From contig NZ_JAHBAY010000010.1 in NCBI RefSeq assembly GCF_018499875.1, forward strand, positions 62,001 through 126,000: 64,000 bases of DNA. Reading direction: 5' to 3'. The position numbers and the translations under genes were made by a program. The first letter of the stretch is position 1. Each line of letters opens with the position of its first letter. Below are positions 1 through 7,195 of the stretch, one piece after another. The notes beneath the pieces were generated by a model, which saw nothing but the letters and a program-made list of their open reading frames with translations, was not told the origin of the DNA and searched no databases. This DNA comes from Kineosporia corallincola (GTDB lineage: Bacteria; Actinomycetota; Actinomycetes; Actinomycetales; Kineosporiaceae).

Positions 1-956
1 GACCGCGACACCTGCGGGTCGGCATCCGGCTCCCAGATGCTCGAGCGAATGTGATCAAGGTCCACCCAGCCAGGGCGGTGGCACGAAGGATTGTGAATCG
101 CACACGACTCAACATCCGCCGAGTCACCGTAAGCAACCGCGAGCCCCGCGATGAGGGAGTCGCCATCGGCCATATCCGTCGCCGCCGGCGCCTCGCGATG
201 GTCGAACATCAGGCCGTCGTCGATCCGCGCCTTGCCCGACCGGATCGCCATGTACGCCTGCATCGAGGACTCGGCCACCGAATCCATACCCGGCGTATAC
301 GCGTTCGGTGACTCCAGCAGGTGACCGCCGCGCTTGATCACGTTGTTCTTCAGCTTGTTGAACAGGTTCTTCCCGCCGTTGCCGGGCGTCCATTCCTCAG
401 TCTGGTCACACACAACGAACACCGCCGGTGCGCCCTTGGCCGATCCGGCCGCCGCAGTGCGCTTCTGGATCCGCCCGAACGGCAGATTGATGAACGTTCC
501 CAACGGCTCGACGCCCGGATAGTTCTCGAGCACCGGGCCACGAGTCAGCATGTCCAGCAGCGGCGCCCACGTGTTCGTGTCCACCTGCGACTCAGACACC
601 GCGGCAATCTCCACCAGCGGCCGACGAGTACGCGACCACGGCTCACCCACGGGGCGGCCATCCGCATCCCAGCCACCGAACTGCACCGGGCCCAGCCCTT
701 CCAGGCAGGCCATCGCCGCGGTGAAAGGCGACTTGCCCCAACCACGCGGCCGACTGATCACGCCCCGGCGAATCTTCCGCTTGCCCGTCAGTGGATCCAG
801 CTCGTAGAAGCGAAGAATGAACTCAGCCTGCTCGCGCGTCGGCACGAACGGCTGATAATCATCCAACTCCGGGCGCGCCAGATTCTCCGTCAGCCAGTCC
901 AAGCACTCGAACCCGAGCGTCGGAACCTCGCCCGGCTCAGACGGACGCCACGGCAA
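1..956 (-). CDS. Phage terminase large subunit (partial, C-terminus off the left edge)
   Basis: The minus-strand frame reads through to the window edge and gives about 318 residues beginning MPWRPSEPGEVPTLGF, typical of actinophage large terminases. A Walker-A-like motif RGWGKSP lies near residue 60, and an acidic Walker-B-like stretch VVCDQTEEW near residue 175, as expected for the ATPase that drives DNA packaging into the prohead. I chose TTG at 954-956 because a GGAG sequence lies about 8 bases upstream and the small-subunit stop codon is only 3 bases away in the same frame, so nothing further upstream is possible. No ATG start exists. The nuclease domain must lie to the left of the window. 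Confidence 0.85.
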   Translation of the reverse strand, partial: MPWRPSEPGEVPTLGFECLDWLTENLARPELDDYQPFVPTREQAEFILRFYELDPLTGKRKIRRGVISRPRGWGKSPFTAAMACLEGLGPVQFGGWDADGRPVGEPWSRTRRPLVEIAAVSESQVDTNTWAPLLDMLTRGPVLENYPGVEPLGTFINLPFGRIQKRTAAAGSAKGAPAVFVVCDQTEEWTPGNGGKNLFNKLKNNVIKRGGHLLESPNAYTPGMDSVAESSMQAYMAIRSGKARIDDGLMFDHREAPAATDMADGDSLIAGLAVAYGDSADVESCAIHNPSCHRPGWVDLDHIRSSIWEPDADPQVSR

Positions 957-959
957 GAA

Positions 960-1421
960 CTACTCCGACGACGCAGAGGGAAGAGACTTCAGAACCCCAA
1001 GACGCTCACGAGAAGATAATCCAGGCTTGGCTTGGCGGCGAGAATCTTTCTCATCTGCGTCCGCGAAAACGATCCGCAGACGGGCCCTGTCCTCTGGGGT
1101 GGCGCCGAACTTAGCCACCCGCAAACGGATTTCCGAAGCGAGGGTGAAGGTTCGCTTCTTCATGAACTCGTGATGGAGAACCGCGCAGGCCTCAAGTTCG
1201 GACCAGTCCACCTCGGACCACGTCTCGATCAGCGGCGACTCGCACCAACGATTCCACCAGCGGATTGTCGCCGGGTGCCAGACCTCGTCGTATTCCAGAA
1301 GGTCATCGGGCAACTCACGCGGAAAAGTCGGGGTGTGCTCAATCAGGCGTTCTGGAGTGGGCCCGCCATTGGTTCGGACCCGACGAGAGGAAGGCTTGGG
1401 GGCTGGGCCTCGACCGGCCAT
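960..1421 (-). CDS. Phage terminase small subunit
   Basis: Predicted 153-residue protein beginning MAGRGPAPKP, the characteristic start of P27-like phage small terminases. It is rich in charged and Trp residues (DEVWHPATIRWWNRW) and should recognise phage DNA and recruit the large subunit. It ends 3 bases before the TTG start of the large subunit, so the two are co-translated. I chose ATG 1421 because GAGGG lies about 8 bases upstream and the family starts at this motif; a longer frame to 1502 exists but looks unconserved. The 5' end overlaps the end of the preceding HNH gene by about 79 bases. Confidence 0.8.
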   Translation of the reverse strand: MAGRGPAPKPSSRRVRTNGGPTPERLIEHTPTFPRELPDDLLEYDEVWHPATIRWWNRWCESPLIETWSEVDWSELEACAVLHHEFMKKRTFTLASEIRLRVAKFGATPEDRARLRIVFADADEKDSRRQAKPGLSSRERLGVLKSLPSASSE

Positions 1422-2083
1422 CGGGCAATCACCCTCTTCCTGCCTCGTTCGGGTACCGACATCGCGACGACGTCCGTTGAGTTGCGCTTGGCTGCATTGC
1501 AAGTCCAGTGGGCGAGCTGAGCGTTCGCCAGCGCGTGTTCGCCGCCAGCCGTAATCGGGACGATGTGATCCACGGTCGCTTCTTCGTAGCGATCCCCGCG
1601 AATACGCCAGTCAATGGGGCCGAGGCAAAGTGCGCAGATCCAACCGTCTCGTCGCACGATGTCGCGCATCGTGAAGCGGCCAATGGTCTGAGCGCCGCGA
1701 CGACGAGCCTGACGCCGGAGCGCAGTCGAACTTCCGAACTGCCGGTTGTACTTCAGGCGGCACTCGGTGGAGCAGTACAACTGCTTGCCATTGGAGACTG
1801 TGAACTCGACGTCACAGAATCGACAGGTCCGCATCTTGCCGACGGAACTCCCGGCAGCCGAACGGCGCCGGCAGACCTCATTGCAGAACTTGATCCTTAT
1901 ATCCGCCGACTCGATCGGTAGCGAGCAGTAAAGGCAGTGGCGCTCGGCCAGCCACGTCGGTGCCTGGCCGTCCGGATGTGCCCGTCGCCATTGGTGGCAA
2001 CGGGAACTGCAGACCTTTCGCGGCCTTCCCTTACCCGGGTAGGGCGGAAGGGGCGCGTTGCAGACCTCGCAGTTCATGCCCAC
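1343..2083 (-). CDS. HNH endonuclease with N-terminal zinc-finger clusters
   Basis: 246 residues. The first half has three Cys-pair clusters (CEVCNAPLP...CSSRCHQW; CLYCSLPI...CNEVC; CRFCDVEF...CSTEC), which look like tandem zinc ribbons. The second half is an HNH domain: CALCLGPIDW, then ATVDHIVPITAGGEH and HWTCNAAKRN. Phage HNH proteins encoded next to terminase genes assist cos cleavage during packaging in several phages, and its position directly before the terminase genes fits that role. The tandem Cys clusters ahead of the HNH domain are less usual. The C-terminal end overlaps the small terminase start. Confidence 0.8.
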   Translation of the reverse strand: MGMNCEVCNAPLPPYPGKGRPRKVCSSRCHQWRRAHPDGQAPTWLAERHCLYCSLPIESADIRIKFCNEVCRRRSAAGSSVGKMRTCRFCDVEFTVSNGKQLYCSTECRLKYNRQFGSSTALRRQARRRGAQTIGRFTMRDIVRRDGWICALCLGPIDWRIRGDRYEEATVDHIVPITAGGEHALANAQLAHWTCNAAKRNSTDVVAMSVPERGRKRVIARWPVEAQPPSLPLVGSEPMAGPLQNA

Positions 2084-2204
2084 ATTCTACTTGAGATGCA
2101 GCTCTTATAAACGAGTTACATAAACCCCAGTATCGCAGCCAGCCCGAGGACCAGTGCGCTCCGGCGTTGGTCTAGGCCCGGGGTGGGGGGTGGCCCCCGG
2201 GGGG
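2084..2204. other. Intergenic spacer between two HNH genes; candidate cos region
   Basis: This 121-bp gap separates the two HNH nuclease genes. It has an AT-rich part (about 2090-2130) next to a strongly G/C-skewed part with C5/G6 runs that can fold (about 2170-2205). In cos-type actinophages the cohesive end commonly lies beside an HNH gene upstream of the small terminase, so this is the best cos candidate. Part of it may instead be the terminator of the upstream HNH gene. The overhang cannot be read from sequence alone. Confidence 0.35.
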
Positions 2205-2516
2205 TTAGAGGAGTCCTGGGTGGCGCTGTGCCGGCCTGCGGGCGCTTGGTCGGGCTGCTGCTGCCTCTGCTTGGATCTTCGCCTTGTGATGCGTCAGGCA
2301 GAGGCTTGCTGCGTTGCCCAGGTCGTCGGTGCCACCGGTACTGGCGGGCGTGACGTGGTCGACCTGTTCGGCAGGGGCCGCGCACCGTGCTCCGTGTTCG
2401 ACGTGTGTGCACTGGTATTGGTCGCGGGCGAGTGCGGCCGGCCTGATGTGCTGCTGCCAGTGGTAGGTGCTGGTGCGCTTGCTGGATGCGGTGCGTGGGC
2501 TGGCTGACCAGGGCAT
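2205..2516 (-). CDS. Small HNH endonuclease
   Basis: 103 residues with a compact HNH motif: ALARDQYQCTHVEHGARC, then AEQVDHVTPASTGGTDDLGN and LCLTHHKAKI. This is the short type found near cos ends and terminase genes of many actinobacterial phages, where it nicks DNA or supports packaging. The start at 2516 overlaps the stop of the upstream small gene. The C-terminus is Arg/Pro/Ala-rich. It may act with, or compete with, the larger HNH protein encoded just downstream. Confidence 0.75.
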   Translation of the reverse strand: MPWSASPRTASSKRTSTYHWQQHIRPAALARDQYQCTHVEHGARCAAPAEQVDHVTPASTGGTDDLGNAASLCLTHHKAKIQAEAAAARPSARRPAQRHPGLL

Positions 2517-2743
2517 CAGTGTTTTCCGGGTCGTGAGCCGGTGGCGATGAGGTGAAGCGTTGAGCAGAGCCCGTTGATGACGTTGGGTGCGAGGGGCTTC
2601 TTGCCGTCTTCTGTGATGGCCTGCTGGATTTCGCGTTTACAGGATTCGAAGTCGCCGTCCTTGCCCCAGCCGATCTTTCCGGCGCCTTCCCCCTTGGTCC
2701 AGTAGGTGATTAGCGCGGGTGGCAGTCCGGTCCCTTCAGCCAT
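2516..2743 (-). CDS. Small phage protein of unknown function
   Basis: 75 residues beginning MAEGTGLPPALITYWTKGEG with a clear GGGAGG ribosome binding site upstream. The LPxALxxYWTxGEG start resembles a small uncharacterised protein common in actinophages near the HNH/lysis end. No enzymatic motif, membrane segment or Cys cluster is visible. It lies between the lysis block and the HNH genes, with stop and start overlapping the HNH gene by one base. Confidence 0.65.
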   Translation of the reverse strand: MAEGTGLPPALITYWTKGEGAGKIGWGKDGDFESCKREIQQAITEDGKKPLAPNVINGLCSTLHLIATGSRPGKH

Positions 2744-2755
2744 GGCGGGCCTCCC

Positions 2756-2887
2756 TTAGTGGGCGGTGGCTGCGATGGCGTATCCGAATGCGACCCAGAG
2801 GGGCATGCAGATTAGGACGCCGATGATGATTCCGCGCCAGAACCGTTGGTGTTCGTGGTCGTTGGGGTGGCGTAGGTCGGGGTCCAT
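2756..2887 (-). CDS. Small single-pass membrane protein of the lysis block
   Basis: 43 residues: a hydrophilic N-terminus (MDPDLRHPNDHEHQRFW) followed by one strong hydrophobic segment of about 22 residues and a short end. The start codon shares one base with the stop codon of the holin-like gene upstream (TAATG), implying coupled translation. Single-pass proteins next to holins can be second holins or antiholins; that role is inferred from position only. Confidence 0.55.
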   Translation of the reverse strand: MDPDLRHPNDHEHQRFWRGIIIGVLICMPLWVAFGYAIAATAH

Positions 2888-3138
2888 TAGTCGAGGGGGT
2901 CGCTGATGGTGGGTTCGGGGATGAGGCGGTCGCCGAGTTCGTCGCGGGGGTCGGCGATGGGGGTGACGAGCATGCGGCTGGTGACGGCGACGATGAGGGG
3001 TGCGGCGACGGCGATGATCCCGAGGATCGCGGCCTGCTGGTCGTCGGTGATGTCGAGGCCGTAGGCGGTGAGGAGCGCGATGACTGCGGTGACGGCGGAG
3101 GTGAGGCCGGCGCGGGTGATGAGGGGTTCGCGGGTCAC
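2887..3138 (-). CDS. Putative holin (two membrane segments)
   Basis: 83 residues with two predicted hydrophobic segments (LTSAVTAVIALLTAYGL and ILGIIAVAAPLIVAV) separated by a short polar turn, then an acidic C-terminal tail. Size, topology and place in the lysis block near the endolysin match actinophage holins, which form lesions that release or activate the endolysin. No sequence feature distinguishes it from other small two-span phage proteins, so the call rests on context. Confidence 0.55.
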   Translation of the reverse strand: MTREPLITRAGLTSAVTAVIALLTAYGLDITDDQQAAILGIIAVAAPLIVAVTSRMLVTPIADPRDELGDRLIPEPTISDPLD

Positions 3139-3149
3139 GGTGGCGTCCT

Positions 3150-3683
3150 TTAGGGGGTTTGGCGGTACTGCTCGCAGTCGACGAGCAGGTGTTCGAGTGC
3201 GGTGGCGGAGTCGGCGTGGGCTTGGGCTTCGATGGGGTCGAGTCCGGGGATGGCGGCGAGGACGCGTTCGCGCTGGATTTGGACCTCGCTGCTGGCGTTT
3301 CGTTGGATGCAGGAGGGGTATCGGTTGCGGTTGGCGTCGTCGATGAGTTCCCGCGCGCGGTCGGCAGCGTCGTTCGCGACAACCACAGCGACCGTGCCGA
3401 CAGCGATCGCCAGGGCGGCCAGGACGAGGATGAGCGCGACGGTGAGCTGACGCAGACCTTTACGGGTTCGCTTGGCCCGGGCGTCGTTCACGGCCTGTGT
3501 CTTCTTCGCGAGTGCCTCGGCGGCTTCGGCCTTGGCCCGGAGGTTCGCTTGCTCCCGCTGGATTGCGCTCAGTTCAACGGTGGCATGGGTCATGCCTTCG
3601 ACCGAGCGCCGCAGTTCACGCACACCGGCAATGGCCTCGTCGACCCGGGCGTTGAGGCTCTGGATCTCGACGGGGTCAGTCAT
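3150..3683 (-). CDS. Phage protein with N-terminal coiled coil and one membrane segment
   Basis: 177 residues. Residues about 5-75 form a charged, heptad-like helical region rich in Ala, Glu, Lys and Arg. A membrane segment follows (LRQLTVALILVLAALAIAVGTVAVVV), then a C-terminal domain with two cysteines (SCIQRN and DCEQYRQ) that would lie outside and could pair. This layout recalls spanin- or tail-fibre-assembly-like phage proteins, but I do not recognise a family. The start overlaps the end of the next small gene. Confidence 0.6.
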   Translation of the reverse strand: MTDPVEIQSLNARVDEAIAGVRELRRSVEGMTHATVELSAIQREQANLRAKAEAAEALAKKTQAVNDARAKRTRKGLRQLTVALILVLAALAIAVGTVAVVVANDAADRARELIDDANRNRYPSCIQRNASSEVQIQRERVLAAIPGLDPIEAQAHADSATALEHLLVDCEQYRQTP

Positions 3684-3828
3684 CCGTTTCTCCTTGCAGG
3701 TGCACCCGGAGCAGTTCCAGGAGGCTCACCTCGAGTTCGTCGGCCATCTGGTTCGCTGCGATGGCGAGTGCGGCACCCTCGCGGATGATCTCGTCGGTGC
3801 GCTCGCTCAAGTCGTCGGCCACCTTCAT
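3676..3828 (-). CDS. Small acidic helical phage protein
   Basis: 50 residues beginning MKVADDLSERTDEIIREG. Strongly acidic and predicted all-helical, with no membrane segment or motif. Its ATG overlaps the stop codon of the upstream gene (ATGA) and its end overlaps the start of the coiled-coil membrane gene downstream, so all three would be translated as a unit. Function unknown. Confidence 0.55.
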   Translation of the reverse strand: MKVADDLSERTDEIIREGAALAIAANQMADELEVSLLELLRVHLQGETDD

Positions 3829-4181
3829 CCCCGGCCCTCGGTGATCCGTCGGGCGGTCATCTCCTCGACGAAGCGAGCGTTGATGTCCGTCGCCCGGGCG
3901 AGCGCGGGCATAAGTTCTTTCCCGGTGAGGTCTTGGAGGCGCTGCACCTGGTCTTCGAGGTGCGCGATCCGTTCGTCTCGGGCGGCGTTGTCGGCTGCGT
4001 GGCGCTCTTCTTCCTTCCGGAGTGTCCACTCGGGAACGAAAAACTTCCGGAAGGCGACGCACGCGAGGACGAACGCCAGGAAACCGAACTGGACGCCGTA
4101 CGACTGAAGGATGCTTTGCAGGTCGAAGCCCTCGGGCGCCTGTTTCACTGCGTCGGCGGCCGCGGCCAGGGCGGCCAGCAT
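3825..4181 (-). CDS. Phage membrane protein with coiled coil
   Basis: 118 residues. A short N-terminal segment (LAALAAAADAV) is followed by one membrane helix (GVQFGFLAFVLACVAFRKFFV) and a long charged coiled coil (RKEEERHAADNAARDERIAHLEDQ within it). It resembles small phage lysis-associated membrane proteins. It is encoded directly after the endolysin gene and is translationally coupled to the next gene. I chose ATG 4181 because the longer in-frame extension encodes unlikely Arg/Pro-rich sequence. Confidence 0.55.
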   Translation of the reverse strand: MLAALAAAADAVKQAPEGFDLQSILQSYGVQFGFLAFVLACVAFRKFFVPEWTLRKEEERHAADNAARDERIAHLEDQVQRLQDLTGKELMPALARATDINARFVEEMTARRITEGRG

Positions 4182-4186
4182 GAGCG

Positions 4187-4918
4187 TTACTTCTTCGCGG
4201 GTGCGGCGCCGAGCTTGGCGAGCGCGGTCATGATTTCGGCGTGTCGGAGGCCGTCGGAGCGGGTTTGCTGGTCCTGGTTGAGCTCGATGTTGGACAGGCA
4301 TCCGGCGAAGGTCATGTCGGCGTGGGGCTGTTCGTCGGGGGTGACCTTCTCGTTGGGGATGAAGCGGTCGGTGAGAAGGAGGTCGCGGAGGCCGGCGAGG
4401 ACTTTCTTCGCGGCGAGTTCGGCGATCTGGTTGCGGTCTTCGGGGGTCACGTCGTCCTCCTGGAGGGCTCGGATGCGTTCGGCGGCCTGTCGGACGGCGC
4501 GTTCTCCGGCGACGATTTCGAAGTGCATCCCGTCGATGGTGGCGCTGAAGTCTTCGCCCCAGCGGACGATCTGATCGTCCCGGTTGATGTCGGCGAGGAT
4601 GCGCCGGACCGCGGTCTTGGTCTTCATGCTGAAGGTGCCGTGGGAGCCGCGGGGATGCCGAAGCGCGTTGATGTCGATCGCGGTCGCGGAGGCGTGGCAG
4701 CTGTAGCCGGTGCTCTGCCCACGGACGGGCCGAACGGCGTAGGACCAGTCATCGAGCTGGCCCGCGTCGACGGACTCGACTTCGCGGTCGAAACGGCCGA
4801 TCAGGTAGGCGAAGACGGTGGCGACGTCGCGGTTGGCGGCGTACCAGGAGCGTCCGCCGGCGGTGAAGCGGGTGGGGGCGGTGGTGAGGACTCGCCATCC
4901 GTTGTAGCTGGTGGCCAT
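4187..4918 (-). CDS. Phage endolysin, M15-type D-Ala-D-Ala peptidase domain
   Basis: 243 residues. The N-terminal half carries zinc-peptidase motifs of the M15 (VanY/L-alanyl-D-glutamate peptidase) type: GYSCHASATAIDIN around residues 72-84 supplies the His and Asp ligands, and DGMHFEI around 129-135 supplies the second His. It should cut the peptide part of host peptidoglycan at lysis. The C-terminal 100 residues are helical and acidic, without a recognised wall-binding repeat. I chose ATG 4918 (GGGAGG a few bases upstream) over ATG 4942, which sits at the edge of the 4945-4984 hairpin. There is no signal peptide, consistent with holin-dependent release. Confidence 0.8.
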   Translation of the reverse strand: MATSYNGWRVLTTAPTRFTAGGRSWYAANRDVATVFAYLIGRFDREVESVDAGQLDDWSYAVRPVRGQSTGYSCHASATAIDINALRHPRGSHGTFSMKTKTAVRRILADINRDDQIVRWGEDFSATIDGMHFEIVAGERAVRQAAERIRALQEDDVTPEDRNQIAELAAKKVLAGLRDLLLTDRFIPNEKVTPDEQPHADMTFAGCLSNIELNQDQQTRSDGLRHAEIMTALAKLGAAPAKK

Positions 4919-5096
4919 GGTCCGCCTCCCTGGGCCGGGCATGACGAAACCCTCTCGCCACGGGGGGTTGGCGAGAGGGTTTCGAGTGTGGGGGTGTCGT
5001 TGTCGGATGCACTTCACGACTCTGACGTTCGAATGGTTGCACGCGATGGTTCGAGCGTCAAATAGGCGTTCCCGGATGGCCCAACTTGATTGATGG
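4919..5096. other. Phage intergenic region with hairpin and possible promoter
   Basis: 178 bp between the endolysin start and the upstream Cys-rich gene. It holds the perfect hairpin at 4945-4984. On the minus strand a TTGACC sequence at about 5090 could serve as a -35 element, although no convincing -10 follows at the usual distance. It is more AT-rich than its neighbours. The remainder shows no ORF of plausible composition. Confidence 0.4.
4945..4984 (-). terminator. Perfect 16-bp hairpin before the endolysin gene
   Basis: The arms 4945-4960 (CGAAACCCTCTCGCCA) and 4969-4984 are exact reverse complements with an 8-base loop. It stands 26 bases upstream of the endolysin ATG on the transcribed strand. 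There is no U-run after either arm, so it may be an attenuator, processing site or operator rather than a simple rho-independent terminator. It separates the small-gene cluster from the lysis genes. Confidence 0.6.
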
Positions 5097-5270
5097 TCAA
5101 CCGCCCTCATGCTGTCGAAGCACAGCGATCAATGCCTGGCCGTGGTCGGCGCCCGCGACGAAGCCGGCGTGGTAGACGCACGTGAGGTGGCCGTTGATGA
5201 CGGTGAGGGTGTCGGTGTCCTCGCCGTCGGGGGCAGGGTGGTAGAGGCAGATGGAGCAGATGAGACTCAT
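5097..5270 (-). CDS. Small Cys-containing phage protein
   Basis: 57 residues beginning MSLICSICLYHP, with a CxxC pair and a further Cys/His (LTCVYHAGF), which could bind one zinc ion. The start overlaps the end of the zinc-ribbon gene upstream, indicating coupling. No family recognised. The longer frame to 5390 encodes Arg-rich sequence and was not used. Confidence 0.55.
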   Translation of the reverse strand: MSLICSICLYHPAPDGEDTDTLTVINGHLTCVYHAGFVAGADHGQALIAVLRQHEGG

Positions 5271-6016
5271 GACGCTCTCGCCAGTTCGGCTTTCCGGGCC
5301 CGCATCCTCAGCCGTTTGCGCCAGAGTGCGTCTACGTCCCCGAAGCGCACCCACCCGGCTCGGTCTTCGAGTGCGCCCCGGTGGATCCACAGGTCGATGG
5401 CCTTGCGGACGGTCTCGGGCCGGTCGACGTGGTAGCGGGCCGAGATCAGCGATACGGCCTCGCTACGCCGGACCAGGGATTCCCCGACGGCTTCCCATTG
5501 CCGGGTCCTCAGGACGGTCGCGTCGTAGCCGCGGTCGCACACGCAGGTGACCCTGAGCGCGTCGGGGGGCCCGCACATTGCCATGCCGCAGGCCTCGCAG
5601 TGGCCAAAGAACCACTTCGATGCGGGCCGGTCGATGACCTTCAACGCGAGATTGTATGCGACCTTGAGGGCGGTGAGACGCGCCCCGACGGATGGCATCC
5701 GGGCGGTGAGGCGGGCTTGTTCATCGGGTCGGCGGTGGTCGGGGTGGGAGCTGATTCCTTTGATGGCGGAGCGGATTTCGGTGAGGGCGTCGAGCGCGTG
5801 CGTGTTGATCGGGAGGGGGGCTGCATTCTGTCCGGGCTTGCTGCCTTGTTCGGTGAGGGTGATGGCGTCTTGCCGGGCGAGGGTGATGTTGAGGTCGACG
5901 ATGAGCGCCGGTGTGTCCGCGATCAGCCCCGCGAGTTGGGCGAGGCAGTACCGGCACAGGTATAGGTCCCGTGTCTCGGCCCCGCACACCCCGCACGCGA
6001 GCAAGGTCTGTGTCAT
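5267..6016 (-). CDS. Phage zinc-ribbon / helix-turn-helix-like protein
   Basis: 249 residues with a good GGAGG site before ATG 6016. The N-terminus carries CGVCGAETRDLYLCRYC, a four-Cys zinc ribbon. A second Cys set occurs mid-protein (HCEACGMAMCG and CVCDRGYD). The C-terminal third is a winged-helix-like region (SEAVSLISARYHVDRPETV then GALEDRAGWVRFGDVDAL), as in DNA-binding proteins that sense or position on DNA. It could be a phage regulator or replication accessory factor. Flanking genes overlap it by 4 bases on each side, so it belongs to one long operon. Confidence 0.6.
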   Translation of the reverse strand: MTQTLLACGVCGAETRDLYLCRYCLAQLAGLIADTPALIVDLNITLARQDAITLTEQGSKPGQNAAPLPINTHALDALTEIRSAIKGISSHPDHRRPDEQARLTARMPSVGARLTALKVAYNLALKVIDRPASKWFFGHCEACGMAMCGPPDALRVTCVCDRGYDATVLRTRQWEAVGESLVRRSEAVSLISARYHVDRPETVRKAIDLWIHRGALEDRAGWVRFGDVDALWRKRLRMRARKAELARAS

Positions 6017-6207
6017 CGTGCCTCCTGCTGATCGAGCTGGTCCCACATCGGATCGTCGGGATTCAGTCCCCATTGATCGGCGTCGTAGTTCGTGGCGAGG
6101 TCTCGCATATCGATCCACTCATCGAGGAGTTCATCCCGCCGGGCTGGCTCGGTCGTCGCTCGCAGGCCGTTCGACAGCCGCTCGTAGGCCAGACCATGCC
6201 CAGGCAT
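6013..6207 (-). CDS. Small acidic phage protein
   Basis: 64 residues beginning MPGHGLAYERLSNGLRATTE, with the acidic end DPMWDQLDQQEAR. The start shares a base with the upstream stop (TGATG) and its stop overlaps the next ATG (ATGA). This tight packing supports a real gene although the product is unrecognised. No membrane segment or Cys cluster. Confidence 0.5.
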   Translation of the reverse strand: MPGHGLAYERLSNGLRATTEPARRDELLDEWIDMRDLATNYDADQWGLNPDDPMWDQLDQQEAR

Positions 6208-6395
6208 CAGACCTCCGCATTCGGGTCGACGTCGTTGATCTGAGCCCACCAGTTGATCTGTCGCTCCCAGAACGCTCCGTGCATGTGATCGGGCAGTTCG
6301 GCGCAGACGGTTGGCCCATCGACGGGCTCGTCCGCCCGATACCCGAGCCGCACCTTCGCAGCGGCGATCTCGGCCTCGATGTCGTACGCGAGCAT
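6207..6395 (-). CDS. Small phage protein
   Basis: 62 residues beginning MLAYDIEAEIAAAKVRLGYR. An amphipathic helix precedes a Trp-rich C-terminal part (FWERQINWWAQINDVD). Both ends overlap neighbouring genes by one or a few bases. Function unknown; it belongs to the small-gene operon typical of actinophage early regions. Confidence 0.5.
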   Translation of the reverse strand: MLAYDIEAEIAAAKVRLGYRADEPVDGPTVCAELPDHMHGAFWERQINWWAQINDVDPNAEV

Positions 6396-6796
6396 CAGTC
6401 CTCCACGGTCGGGTTGAGTAGCGCATGCTGGCGCGTGTACTCGTCTGCTGTCATGACCAGAACAAGCAGTGGATCGTTAGTGCAGCGGCTGTAGAGGACT
6501 GCGTCGAAGTGCTCGTCGTCGTCTGCAAGGCCATAGAGCGGGCCGCCCATGTAGTGCTTGCCGATGATCTTCAGCCGGTCGCCGGGCTCAGGCAGTCGCC
6601 TGCCGCCGTAGGAAGCGACGTGGAAGGCGGGCATCGGGCCCTTCTTGGTCCTCTCGCCTAGCCACACGCATCGCGGGCCGTATCTGTCTGCCGTGGCGTA
6701 TTCGTGGTCGCCCCGGTGGTTCGCCGGCATCCAGCAGCGGACGGGCCGTGCCCACGGGATGACTTTCTCGGCCGGGCATCGCGGGTCGGTGGTCAC
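6395..6796 (-). CDS. Phage protein of unknown function
   Basis: 133 residues from GTG 6796, chosen because that GTG overlaps the upstream stop codon (GTGA). It contains CPAEKVIPWARPVRCWMPANHRGDHEY, a Cys/His pattern (C..C..H..H) resembling a small zinc-binding fold seen in phage and actinobacterial proteins, then a beta-rich region (GDRLKIIGKHYMGGPLYGL). A possible nucleic-acid-binding role is only a guess from the Cys/His spacing. Confidence 0.5.
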   Translation of the reverse strand: MTTDPRCPAEKVIPWARPVRCWMPANHRGDHEYATADRYGPRCVWLGERTKKGPMPAFHVASYGGRRLPEPGDRLKIIGKHYMGGPLYGLADDDEHFDAVLYSRCTNDPLLVLVMTADEYTRQHALLNPTVED

Positions 6797-6942
6797 GACT
6801 CGCCCAGCAAGGGTGCGAGGCGGTTGAGGCGCGCCTCCTGCCAGCACTCGGCTACGCGACCCGCGGTGTTCGGCACGTCGATTCCGGCTCGGGCGGCGGA
6901 GTGCGCGAGGCGTAGCCAGATCGCACGGTATTGGCTGCTCAC
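6793..6942 (-). CDS. Tiny phage protein
   Basis: 49 residues if started at GTG 6942 (SSQYRAIWLRLAHSAARAG), preceded by GAGGC and overlapping the stop codon of the next upstream mini-gene (GTGA). A longer in-frame start at 7035 would overlap the upstream gene heavily and adds Pro/Ala-rich sequence, so the short form is preferred. Helical, basic, no recognised family. Confidence 0.4.
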   Translation of the reverse strand: MSSQYRAIWLRLAHSAARAGIDVPNTAGRVAECWQEARLNRLAPLLGES

Positions 6943-7049
6943 CCTTGTGCCTCTCGCCTCATCCTGGCCAGGTACGGGCCCACCCAGTCCTGTGTCAGCG
7001 GGTGCCGTGCGTGACGTGGCCGACGGCGAAGCCAACGGGGGAGCCTCAC
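6939..7049 (-). CDS. Very short phage ORF (36 residues)
   Basis: A basic 36-residue frame (ends QDWVGPYLARMRREAQG). Its GTG start overlaps the stop of the upstream gene (GTGA at 7046-7049) and its stop overlaps the next GTG in the same way. Such stop-start overlap on both sides, filling an otherwise empty gap in a tightly packed operon, is the only support. No homology claimed. Confidence 0.35.
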   Translation of the reverse strand: MRLPRWLRRRPRHARHPLTQDWVGPYLARMRREAQG

Positions 7050-7195
7050 GGAACTCCGATCATGTTGAGGGCGTCGCGGAGGTCGGTTTCGGCTCTGGCG
7101 CGGATGGCGATCTCGGCCAGCGTGATGGCCGCTTGGTGCCGGTCCTCGGGGGTGGATGTGGCTTTCAGGATCCCGTTTTCGGTGATCTCGGCCAT
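7046..7195 (-). CDS. Small phage protein
   Basis: 49 residues (begins MAEITENGILKATSTPED). An acidic, Ala/Glu-rich helix makes up most of it. The ATG overlaps the stop of the upstream gene (ATGA). No family recognised. It is one of a chain of minigenes, each coupled to the next by 1-4 base overlaps. Confidence 0.5.
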   Translation of the reverse strand: MAEITENGILKATSTPEDRHQAAITLAEIAIRARAETDLRDALNMIGVP

